From Marinobacterium nitratireducens (GTDB lineage: Bacteria > Pseudomonadota > Gammaproteobacteria > Pseudomonadales > Balneatricaceae), in the NCBI RefSeq assembly GCF_014645375.1, contig NZ_BMLT01000007.1, positions 186,001 through 250,000 of the forward strand: a stretch of DNA of 64,000 nt. The letters run 5' to 3'. This document shows positions 55,238-63,216 of the stretch, in pieces (positions within the stretch are counted from its first letter, which is position 1; the number at the start of each line of letters is the position of its first letter). A program made the translations under genes and the position numbers. The notes under the pieces were generated by a model, which had not been told where the DNA came from, ran no database searches, and saw only the letters and a program-made list of their open reading frames with translations.

Positions 55238-56488
55238 ATGAACACGACCGACCAGAGGGCCTTTCCCGCCCTGTTTACCCATCAATCCCGCGAACTGGTC
55301 ATCAGTCCGTTCAGCATTCCGCCTGAACTGGACGGCAGTAGCGGCACCTGGCGTGAAGATCGCCTGGACAATATGCTCGGCGTGAATACGGACCGGGAGG
55401 CAATCGCCCGATGGGTCCACAGCAAGCATGGCTCCGCCCAGACTCAGCGCACGTACCGCAAAGAAGCGGAGCGCTTCCTGCTGTGGTGCTACGCCATCCG
55501 TGGCATGCCCATGAGTTCGCTGAACCCCGATGACTTTCAGCAGTACCGGCTGTTTATGGAAAACCCGCCCAGCGACTGGGTCGCGGACAACCCCTACGCC
55601 CGCCAACACCCCAAGTGGCGGCCGTTCGTCCAAGGCACCAGTGCCAGGTCGGTACAACAGGCCCTGACGATCCTGAATGCGCTCTACGCCTACCTGGTGA
55701 AAACAGGCTATCTGCGCCGCAATCCACTGGCAGTGTTTATCGGCCACCAAAGCAGCGAGGCAAAACGTCGAAGCCAGGCGGGGAGCACCGGCCAGAGCCA
55801 TAAGCAGTTCAGCCGTTCGGAATGGTCGGTCGTACTGCAACAGGTCAACACGCTGTACAGCCCCGGTATGACCGAGCGAGAGGCGCTCAAGTACGAGCGT
55901 TTACGCTGGGTCGTCGTGCTGATGATGGAGACCGGCCGGCGGATTGCGGAAATTACGAACCACCCGATGTCAGCGTTCTACTATAAGGAGGACGATTTAG
56001 GTGTGCGGCAATGGTGGTTCGTGGTGACGGGCAAAGGGGGCAAACGCCACGAGGTACCGGTGAATGATAAGCTGCTAAAAGCCCTTCAGCGCTTTCGAAG
56101 CCGGCTAGGCCTCACCCCCTACCCTGGCCCGCGGGAAATGACGCCGCTGGTGCCGAGCCTATATGGGCAGAACCAGACCAATCCGTCGCTGCCCACCTAC
56201 ACCCAAGGGATACAGGCGTCACAGCTGTATAAAACGCTGAAGGCCCTGTTCCGTGAGGCGGCTGCGTCGATCCGGGACGCCGACCCAGAAGCGGCCTCAC
56301 GCCTTGAGCACGCTTACCCCCACATGATTCGGCACACGGCGATCACCCGTGCAGGAAAACAGATGGACCTGCGCCAGCAGCAAAAATGGGCGGGCCACGC
56401 CGATCCACGCACGACGCTTATCTACAATCATGAGGATGAGAATGCACTCGTAGATGCCACGCAGAAAATGGGGCGTGATGGTTGGTGA
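55238..56488 (+). CDS. Tyrosine recombinase/integrase
   Basis: A 416-aa site-specific recombinase with an N-terminal SAM-like core-binding domain (about 60-170) and a C-terminal catalytic domain. Active-site residues are visible: Arg in METGRRIAEI, beta-hairpin Lys in TGKGGKRHEVPV, HxxR in PHMIRHTAIT, then the third-box His and nucleophile Tyr in KWAGHADPRTTLIYNH. It is not adjacent to a tRNA gene, and no flanking att repeat was found, so it may be an orphan or transposon-type recombinase. Confidence 0.9.
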   Translation: MNTTDQRAFPALFTHQSRELVISPFSIPPELDGSSGTWREDRLDNMLGVNTDREAIARWVHSKHGSAQTQRTYRKEAERFLLWCYAIRGMPMSSLNPDDFQQYRLFMENPPSDWVADNPYARQHPKWRPFVQGTSARSVQQALTILNALYAYLVKTGYLRRNPLAVFIGHQSSEAKRRSQAGSTGQSHKQFSRSEWSVVLQQVNTLYSPGMTEREALKYERLRWVVVLMMETGRRIAEITNHPMSAFYYKEDDLGVRQWWFVVTGKGGKRHEVPVNDKLLKALQRFRSRLGLTPYPGPREMTPLVPSLYGQNQTNPSLPTYTQGIQASQLYKTLKALFREAAASIRDADPEAASRLEHAYPHMIRHTAITRAGKQMDLRQQQKWAGHADPRTTLIYNHEDENALVDATQKMGRDGW

Positions 56489-56530
56489 GTGTCGATCCAC
56501 TAACATTACTAGAAGCCGGATGTTTTAACA

Positions 56531-56575
56531 GGCTGTTGAAAAGCTGACTCTCTTTAACAGCCCTGTCTGTTTTTT
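56531..56575 (+). terminator. Terminator after the recombinase
   Basis: GGCTGTT (56531-56537) pairs with AACAGCC (56556-56562), followed by TGTCTGTTTTTT. It lies 43 bp past the recombinase stop. Confidence 0.6.
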
Positions 56576-56680
56576 GTGCGGTTTTGGCTGAGTTTCACCC
56601 GATGTTCTGGTTGTTTTTACGCCAAGGTTCCCGGTGTGTGCGGGTCACTACCGGCCTCCAGGTAAACTACGCCTGGTGCA

Positions 56681-57031
56681 TTGGTTCAAGGCTACGAGCG
56701 ATGGGAGGCGTTGTTAGAACTTCCCGACCCAGATGACCGGCACGTCGTAGCTGCCGCGATTGAGGCTGAAGCGGAATTTATCGTGACCTTTAACCTTCGA
56801 GAATTTCCGCGTGAAGAGTTGGACAGTTATGCTATAAGCGCCATAAGTCCAGATGACTTTCTATGCGACATACTGTGACTGGAGCCTGCCAAAACCTTAA
56901 CAGCGATAAAACGCCATCGCGCCCGCTTAAAATACCCACCCAAAACGGCAGAAGAGTATATCGATGCTTTGGACAACGCAGGCCTCAGAATTTTCGCGTC
57001 AATATTACGTGAAGACAAGGAACTCATATAA
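56681..57031 (+). pseudogene. PIN-domain (VapC-like) toxin remnant with an internal stop
   Basis: The frame encodes the C-terminal two thirds of a PIN-domain protein: LPDPDDRHVVAAAIEAEAEF, IVTFNLREFP and SPDDFLCDIL. It then hits TGA at 56876-56878, and the same frame continues with the conserved tail RARLKYPPKTAEEYIDALDN to TAA at 57029-57031. The N-terminal metal-binding part is missing. Remnant of a toxin-antitoxin system. Confidence 0.65.
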
Positions 57032-57343
57032 TAACAAGCAAACTACTGTATTCTACCAGGCTTCCTGCAATGCATTTGCCCGTAACTGGGATCCATCTCG
57101 GGTAAATCAATGTACAAAACCCGGATCCTTCAGCGGCCGCGCCCGGCACATTGCCGACGTTAATAAAATCGCTTTTTAGTGATATCGAGTGTATTAGTTC
57201 TCGCTTAGACTAAATTGGGTTAAGTCTGCTCGGAAGGTTCATGCCGTCTGACAATGATCAAATAAAGTCCCTTTTGTACTGAACCCAGTGTCACCCATCG
57301 TTAACCCAGCATCATTATATTGTGAAAATTTTTGATATTTGGT
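57032..57343. other. Non-coding stretch right of the PIN remnant
   Basis: 312 bp, AT-richer than the surroundings. A short open stretch to 57179 has no start signal or recognisable family. No terminator or promoter stands out. Confidence 0.35.
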
Positions 57344-58336
57344 TCATTCTACAGCCCGTATCTGGAAGCGATCTCGGTAAGCACCTGGGCTCATACCAAC
57401 TCTTTGACGGAAAAGCCTGGTGAAAGAGCTGGTATCGCTATATCCGACCTGACCGGCAATCTCATCAACGCTTTGCGAACTGGTATCAAGCAGCGCACGT
57501 GCTGATTCCAGACGCAAGTCCTGCAAATAAGCCAACGGTGTTTGATCCAGTACCGAGCGGAATCGCCGTGTCAGAGTTCTATCGCTAACAGCAAGCGCAT
57601 CGGAGAGTTCTGAGATTCTGACACTTTTAGTCATATTGTTCTGTAACCAGTTTTGAGCCCGGTGTACCAGAGCATCGGAATGGTCCTTTTTTGCAAGAAG
57701 TGGAAGATAGGGAATTTGGTTGGTCTGGTTCACGTCGATCAGCATGGTCTTCGCACACTGGGATGCTATGACAGGCCCGGCGAAACGCTCAATGACCCGC
57801 ACGGTCTGAATCAAATAAGATGCTGACGCGCCCGCACAGATGAGCCGGTCCATCTCCGTGAGGACGGGCTGCATTTGCAGGTCAACCGCCGGGAACTTAT
57901 TTCTGAATTGTCGTTCCAGCCACCAAGTCGTCGTTGCCGTGCGTGCATCTAGCAGCCCTGTTTGGGCCAGAATGAACGTTCCTGTGCAGTTGGCGGCAAT
58001 CCAAGCCCCTGCGCGCCATTGTGACGCTAGCCACCTGCAAACCCGCTCCTGCTGGTTGAGAAATCTATCGAACTGGCGATGTCCACCGTAGAAAATACTG
58101 GGAACGAACACTAGGTCATAGTGGTCTTGCGACCCCGGTTTCTGGGTATGTAAAGGCAAGCCATTACTCGCAATTACGGGACCACCCGATAGCGACACGA
58201 AATGCCATTCGAATAGTTCGGATGCCGTTGCCCTGGAAATCCGCAGATGTGAGTTTGCAACGAGGAGAATGTCGGCAAAACCCGCCACACTGGAGGCATA
58301 GCAGTGGTCGAAGGTGAGGATAGCGGCTCGTGGCAT
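57344..58336 (-). CDS. GlxA-family AraC regulator (DJ-1/PfpI-like domain plus HTH)
   Basis: A 330-aa regulator with an N-terminal amidotransferase-like DJ-1/PfpI domain (about 1-190; ANCTGTFILAQTGLL is the nucleophile-elbow region, with Cys retained). The C-terminal AraC double HTH has VRISELSDALAVSDRTLTRRF and VDEIAGQVGYSDTSSFTRLF. GlxA-type regulators often control catabolism of quaternary amines or amino-acid-like compounds. It is divergent from the enoyl-CoA hydratase gene, with a GTGTC/GACAC repeat between them. Confidence 0.9.
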   Translation of the reverse strand: MPRAAILTFDHCYASSVAGFADILLVANSHLRISRATASELFEWHFVSLSGGPVIASNGLPLHTQKPGSQDHYDLVFVPSIFYGGHRQFDRFLNQQERVCRWLASQWRAGAWIAANCTGTFILAQTGLLDARTATTTWWLERQFRNKFPAVDLQMQPVLTEMDRLICAGASASYLIQTVRVIERFAGPVIASQCAKTMLIDVNQTNQIPYLPLLAKKDHSDALVHRAQNWLQNNMTKSVRISELSDALAVSDRTLTRRFRSVLDQTPLAYLQDLRLESARALLDTSSQSVDEIAGQVGYSDTSSFTRLFRQRVGMSPGAYRDRFQIRAVE

Positions 58337-58360
58337 GTTTTGACCTAATTCGCATATATA

Positions 58361-58376
58361 GTGTCATTTTCGACAC
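58361..58376. promoter_or_regulatory. Inverted repeat between glxA-type regulator and enoyl-CoA hydratase
   Basis: GTGTC-ATTTTC-GACAC, immediately next to CATATATA. It is a candidate operator for the divergent regulator. Confidence 0.45.
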
Positions 58377-58450
58377 TTTGTGCCATCAGTGTATTCCTGT
58401 CAAATGGGCTAAGAAAATTGCCAAGTCAGTCATTACACGAGGTTACAACC

Positions 58451-59173
58451 ATGGAAAAAGTCGAATCCGTTAAGTGCAGTGTCCAGGATGGGGTTTTGCA
58501 TATCTGCATTGACCGACCGGAGAAGCGTAACGCGCTCACGATGCCCATGTTCATCGCCATCACCGAGGCCCTCAGGGAGGCCGACCAAAGAGGCGACGTG
58601 CGCTCAATATTAGTAACGGGTAATGGTGACGTTTTCTGTGCAGGACATGACTTGAAAGCCTTCGAGGAATGGCCTCAGCAGCGGCATGATCCAGTTCCAG
58701 CCTTCTTCCACGCCATTGCAGATGTGAGGAAACCTTTGGTGATCGCGGCGCACGGTTCTGCTGCTGGGATTGGCGTGACATGGCTGCTGCATGCTGACTG
58801 GGTGGTGACAAGTGCTGAAACGACCTTCAAGCTGCCTTTCATCGATTTGGGCATATCACCTGAGGCTGCGAGTTCGCTGTTGCTGCAACGTGCGATTGGG
58901 CTCCCGCGTGCCAAGCGCTTGCTATTCAGCGGCGAGACATTCACAGGTGCTGACGCTTATGAATGGGGACTTGTTGCGGAGCTTTCCTCCCCAGCGGAGA
59001 TGCGCACACGAGCAATGGAGCGTGCAACGCTTCTCGCATCGAAAGATCCCTTTATGTTTCGACGCATCAAAGACTGGTTGCACCCGAACAGTGATGAGCA
59101 TCACGAGCGAATAGACCAAGAGGTGGCCGAAATTAATGCTGCGGTAGAGCGTAAGCGCAAGGCCAGCCAGTAA
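58451..59173 (+). CDS. Enoyl-CoA hydratase/isomerase-family protein
   Basis: A 240-aa crotonase. It has the N-terminal CSVQDGVLHICIDRPEKRNA pattern, first oxyanion segment GDVFCAGHDLKAFE, second AAHGSAAGIGVTWLLHADWV, and FIDLGISPEAASSLLL at the position of the second catalytic residue. The start is the ATG at 58451 after GAGG. With the following MaoC-type gene it forms a small CoA-thioester module controlled by the GlxA-type regulator. Confidence 0.87.
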   Translation: MEKVESVKCSVQDGVLHICIDRPEKRNALTMPMFIAITEALREADQRGDVRSILVTGNGDVFCAGHDLKAFEEWPQQRHDPVPAFFHAIADVRKPLVIAAHGSAAGIGVTWLLHADWVVTSAETTFKLPFIDLGISPEAASSLLLQRAIGLPRAKRLLFSGETFTGADAYEWGLVAELSSPAEMRTRAMERATLLASKDPFMFRRIKDWLHPNSDEHHERIDQEVAEINAAVERKRKASQ

Positions 59174-59321
59174 AAAGCTTTCCTTTAAAGTGACAACCGT
59201 AGTCAATAGCGTGCAGAGCACCATCTGGAACATCACCCCCGGTGCCTGCAACGCTATCGGTGTGATGACTACATCCTGTGCTATCTCGATATCCACCCAA
59301 TCGCAGTATTAAGGGCGCAAT

Positions 59322-59822
59322 ATGGAAGCCAAGGCGGCAAGCGAGCGGTCGGCAGACCCGCTCTATCTTGAAGATATACAGGTTGGTGATCTTGTCGAAA
59401 CCAAAGAGTTCACTGTGACGCGGGACATGATCATTGCCTTTGCGGAACAGTACGACCCCCAGCCAATGCATCTCGACGAAAAAGCAGCGCATGACACGAT
59501 TTTCGGGGAGTTGGTAGGTAGTGGCTGGCAGACGTTGGTACTAACCATGCGGCTGCTGGTAGACGCACGTCTTTTGGGGGGCACGCCACTTATCGGGGCA
59601 GAGTTAAAAAACATACGGTTTCATGCCCCCATGCGCCCGGGGAACACATTGCGAGCGGGTGCTGAGGTCACGGCTATTCGCCCCTCAAAAAGCCGTCCAG
59701 ATCGCGGATTTATCGATTTGAAGGTGACAACAAGGAATGCTGACGGTATGACACTCGCCACTCAGAATTGGAGTCTGGTTATGCCGCTCCGGTCAACATC
59801 TCCTGAAAGAAACTACAAGTGA
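59322..59822 (+). CDS. MaoC-family hot-dog dehydratase
   Basis: A 166-aa single hot-dog protein with the MaoC-like hydratase pattern: DIQVGDLVETKEFTVTRDM, then FAEQYDPQPMHLDEKAAHDT with the catalytic Asp/His pair, and FGELVGSGWQTLVLTMRL. It acts on acyl-CoA or acyl-ACP thioesters. The start is the ATG at 59322 after AAGGGCG, 148 bp downstream of the enoyl-CoA hydratase gene. Confidence 0.87.
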   Translation: MEAKAASERSADPLYLEDIQVGDLVETKEFTVTRDMIIAFAEQYDPQPMHLDEKAAHDTIFGELVGSGWQTLVLTMRLLVDARLLGGTPLIGAELKNIRFHAPMRPGNTLRAGAEVTAIRPSKSRPDRGFIDLKVTTRNADGMTLATQNWSLVMPLRSTSPERNYK

Positions 59823-60067
59823 GTTGCCATTCGTTTTTTGAAATCAATACATGCACTCGTTCTGAGCATGACGAAAAAGACTGAGTTGTGGTTTCCGGGG
59901 ACAGTATACTCTGTCTCAGTTCACCAATGTCCGCTTCGGGTCGCGGGCAGCATCTGGCCGACTGTTCTTAGCCACTATTTTTCCGTAACTACTGAATTGA
60001 CATCAATAGCTCAAAATATTTTCCCCTGTCACGACGCTAACCCGGATATTGCGGCATAAACAAGAAA

Positions 60068-60127
60068 GGCGATTTGGTTTTTTGTTATAATTCAAGTGCT
60101 TACGTCGAATATAACAACCAAATCGCC
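60068..60127 (+). promoter_or_regulatory. Hairpin sequestering the transposase start, with internal promoter
   Basis: GGCGATTTGGTT + TTTT + GTTATA (60068-60089) is complementary to TATAACAACCAAATCGCC (60110-60127) apart from the TTTT bulge. The right arm ends one base before the ATG. A perfect -10 TATAAT (60086-60091) in the left arm would start transcripts inside the loop, so only read-through RNA could fold. This matches known anti-read-through control of IS transposases. Confidence 0.65.
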
Positions 60128-60128
60128 C

Positions 60129-61443
60129 ATGACAGATTGTAACCCGACTCTACCCTTATTAGCACGCTGCAAAGGCCGTCAAATCCAAACCAGTTTTGAA
60201 GGTGGCAACATCACCTCGAATGCCGGCGTCATGCTGCTGCGGCAACTCGACAGCAACCTCGATTTGACTCGTTCGATTGCCCGTCGCATCCAGGATCCGC
60301 GTGACCCTCGCCGCTGTACGCACCAGCTTGAAACGATGCTGCACCAGCGTATCTTTGGGCTGGCGCTTGGCTATGAAGATTTGAATGACCATCAGTATTT
60401 GCGACAGGACTTGGTGCTGCAGACCGCCGTCGGGACCGACCAGGCATTGGCCAGCCAGTCGACGTTGTGCCGCTTTGAACTCAACGCTGACCGCCGCTGG
60501 GCGGTGGCGATCCACGAGGAGCTGATCGAGCAATTCGTCCGCTCCTATCGCAAGCCGCCGAAGCGCTTGATACTCGATTTCGATGCCACGGATGACAGTG
60601 TCCACGGGCAGCAGGTGGGGCGGCACTTCCACGGTCACTACGATGGATATTGCTTCCTCCCCTGTGCATGTATTCTGTGGTCAAAAGCTACTGGTCAGCT
60701 ACCTGCGCCCGGCCTACGAGGATGCTGCCAAGCACGCCTGGGCGATCCTGGCCTTGCTGACCAAGCGACTTCGCGCCGAATGGCCGGATGTTCAGATCAT
60801 CTTTCGCGGCGATAGCGGATTCTGTCGGCACCGCTTGCTACGCTGGTGTGAGCGTTGCAATGTCAGCTACATCGTCGGCATTGCCACGAACAGCCGGCTG
60901 GAAAAGCTGGCGCTGAAACGGCGCCACGAGGCGGCTGTCCGATTCCGTGACACCCGCGTTAACCCGCGCCTGTTCACCAGCTTTGAGTATGCGGCGAAGA
61001 GCTGGAAGAAGTGCAAACGTCGCATCATCGCCAAGTGCGAGTTCTCCTATCAGGGCCCGAATAACCGCTATGTCGTGACCAATCTACCCGGTGCACCGAA
61101 GTGGCTGTATGACCGGCGCTACTGCCTGCGGGGCGAGATGGAAAACCGGATCAAAGAACAGAAGTGGCTGTTCTCGGACCGCACGAGTTGTCACGAGTGG
61201 TGGCCCAATCAGTTCCGCCTGCTGCTGTCAGGGCTGGCGTATGTGCTGCTGGAACGGCTCCGCAGTGGTTATCTGCGCGGCACACGCTACGTGCGCGCAC
61301 AGGTCACAACCCTGCGACTACGCCTTCTGAAAATCGGTGCGGTCGTTACACGGAACACCCGGCGTATCCGGATCATGATGAGCAGCCATTATCCCGACCA
61401 AGTACTGTACGCGCAGGTGATGCGCAAACTGTTATCCGGATAG
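60129..61443 (+). pseudogene. IS1380-family transposase, frameshifted
   Basis: Two overlapping frames make one 438-codon transposase. Frame one runs from ATG 60129 through SFEGGNITSNAGVMLLRQLD and LILDFDATDDSVHGQQ (catalytic DDE region, first Asp). Frame two resumes at VFCGQKLLVSYLRPA, with IIFRGDSGFCRHRLL (second Asp) and CLRGEMENRIKEQKW (Glu). The span is 438 codons plus one base. An extra C in the CCCC run at 60659-60662 restores the frame if removed. All catalytic segments remain, so the damage is recent. Confidence 0.85.
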
Positions 61444-61444
61444 C

Positions 61445-62057
61445 AACGGTGGTGCTGTCCCCGGCACGGTATAAACAATGGGGTTTGGGGAAGCTGCGCC
61501 CGAAAACCGTCTTTGATCGTTTATTGATCAGTTTTTTCTTACCGTGAACAGCATGGCTCTTATAGCAACGGGCTCCGGGGCCGCCTCAAACATCTGATGC
61601 AACATGCGGGTTAGCTCCCTGTTTGTTGGTCAACGAGTGAAGTATTTACGTGATCTGCCCCGGACTATCTGGATACAGTCTTTGTTTGATTCAGGCAGCT
61701 TCGCCTGACCCATTCAACTGGCGAGTTTTGTTTCGGCAACAAGTGGCCGCTTGGACAGTGCGGCCATTTTGGGCCGCCTGCGGCCTCGATCCAGGATTGA
61801 AAAAGCCCGGCCGAGATGGTGGGAAACCGGGGTGTCGGCCTCACCTGAATGAATAAACCGCCCCAGAGGCTGGGGCGGTTCAGGAGGGCGCTAAAAACAA
61901 AGTATCGACATAACTTCGTCAGCTACCCCCGCAAGCATGGAAGCATCTGAGGGTCGGGCCCTGTACGATTCCTTCAAGCCCCGATGTGACCGCACGTGCG
62001 TCAACCTTCAACACCGCTCAAGGTACCCGCCATGGCGAAAACAAGGCGCTTGCTGGA
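61445..62057. other. Gene-free stretch between the IS and the inositol dehydrogenase
   Basis: About 610 bp with no credible gene. It holds TGATC-N7-GATCA (61516-61532), a sequence near 61650 (TGATCTGCCCCGGACTATCT) that resembles IS3-family element ends, and the terminator at 61856-61880. It looks like remnants of several insertions. Confidence 0.4.
61856..61880 (-). terminator. Terminator-like hairpin downstream of the inositol dehydrogenase gene
   Basis: Perfect 11-bp stem AACCGCCCCAG / CTGGGGCGGTT with a 3-nt loop. Reading leftward it is followed by TATTCATTC, a weak T-rich tail. It lies about 180 bp past the leftward gene's stop. Confidence 0.6.
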
Positions 62058-63065
62058 TTAGCCAAGCTCGCTGGTTTTGACCGGGCGGCACTCGATAACC
62101 GATTTGAGCGCAGCTTCGGCCAGCACCAGCGCCTGGCGACCATCTTCAAAACCGACGTCCGGAGCGACGCGGTTCTCGATCGTATCGACAAAGGCGTCGA
62201 TCTCGGCAGCAAATGCCTCGGCATAGCGGTCAATGAAGAAGTTCAGGAGCGGCGCGCCCTGGCCGGTAAAATCCCCGCGGTGCAGCGTGGTCATATGAGG
62301 GCGACGGTTTTCCGAGACCGCCATGCCTTCACTGCCGAAGGCTTCGACACGCTGGTCGTACCCATAGGTCGCTTTGCGCGAGTTGTTGATGATGCACTGT
62401 TTGCCGCTGGCGGTGGTGAGGACGACCGACACCGTGTCCCAGTCATTCAGGCGCTCCATCAGCGCGGGGTTGACCAGGCGTGAGCCGGTCGCGAAGACTT
62501 CGGTCACCTCTTCGCCAAGGATGAAGCGCGCCATGTCGAAATCATGGATCGTCATATCGCGGAAGATGCCGCCCGAGGCTTCCATATAGGCGTCCGGAGC
62601 CATCCCCGGGTCGCGGGAGGTGATTACCACTTGGTGCAGGTCGCCAATCTGGCCTGCCTCGATCGCCAGGCGAACGGCCCGATGACCCGGATCGAAGCGG
62701 CGGACGAAACCGAGCATGATCGGCAGTTCCGAACCTGAAATGTTTCTTGCGCAGACGTTCACACGGTCCAGCGACAGGTCGATCGGCTTTTCGCACAGTA
62801 TGGGCTTGCCCGCTGCTACGGCTTGCTCGATGAAATCGGCGTGGGTGGGGGTCGAGGTCGCGATCAACACCGCGTCAACGTTCTCGGAAGCGAAAACGTC
62901 CTCGGCCGAAGCGAAGTTGGTGACGCCCAGTTTTTGCGAGACCTCGGACGCTGCCGGCGCGAAGACGTCGAAGACGCCAGCGAGCTCCGCGCGCGGATGC
63001 GCGTGGATGTTTTCGGCGTGCATACGTCCGATACGCCCGCAGCCAAGCACTGCAATTTTAAGCAT
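62058..63065 (-). CDS. iolG: Gfo/Idh/MocA oxidoreductase, inositol 2-dehydrogenase-like
   Basis: A 335-aa NAD-dependent dehydrogenase. Rossmann motif VLGCGRIGRMHAENI is at residues 6-20, with the EKP motif in PILCEKPIDLSLDRV (catalytic Lys) and GGIFRDMTIHDFDMARFILG, matching the catalytic Asp/His pair of IolG. It oxidises myo-inositol or a related cyclitol to the 2-keto form. It lies downstream of a sugar-binding protein gene on the same strand, consistent with a cyclitol or sugar uptake operon. The symbol is by family resemblance. Confidence 0.83.
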   Translation of the reverse strand: MLKIAVLGCGRIGRMHAENIHAHPRAELAGVFDVFAPAASEVSQKLGVTNFASAEDVFASENVDAVLIATSTPTHADFIEQAVAAGKPILCEKPIDLSLDRVNVCARNISGSELPIMLGFVRRFDPGHRAVRLAIEAGQIGDLHQVVITSRDPGMAPDAYMEASGGIFRDMTIHDFDMARFILGEEVTEVFATGSRLVNPALMERLNDWDTVSVVLTTASGKQCIINNSRKATYGYDQRVEAFGSEGMAVSENRRPHMTTLHRGDFTGQGAPLLNFFIDRYAEAFAAEIDAFVDTIENRVAPDVGFEDGRQALVLAEAALKSVIECRPVKTSELG

Positions 63066-63181
63066 GGGTTATTCTCCTGGAACTGGTGCGCGCCACAGCG
63101 TTATCGGAGGCGCTTGTAGATGGCAGCAGTGAGGCTGTCTACACTGTAGATGCCGGGTTCAGGCCGGACAAGGGTTGAAGC

Positions 63182-63204
63182 GCCGGTCGGTGTCCCCGAC
63201 CGGC
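63182..63204 (-). terminator. Stem-loop between the binding-protein and dehydrogenase genes
   Basis: GCCGGTCGG (63182-63190) pairs with CCGACCGGC (63196-63204) around a 5-nt loop, just past the binding-protein stop. It has no strong T-run, so it probably stabilises the upstream mRNA or partly attenuates transcription of the dehydrogenase. Confidence 0.5.
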
Positions 63205-63216
63205 CACCCCCTCACA

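Larger units (their letters stand above)
60036..61444 (+). mobile_element. IS1380-family insertion sequence, probably inactive
   Basis: Carries a frameshifted IS1380-type transposase. Ends are uncertain: GCTAACCCGGATA (60036-60048) resembles the reverse complement of TTATCCGGATAGC (61432-61444) at the transposase stop. An outer pair, CCGGGGACAG at 59895-59904 and its complement CTGTCCCCGG at 61455-61464, is an alternative. Neither pair shows a clear target duplication. Confidence 0.6.

Noticed and set aside
60129-61443. Programmed translational frameshift producing the transposase
   Set aside because: IS1380 transposases are normally a single frame and the C-run has no A-rich slippery heptamer or downstream structure that I can see.
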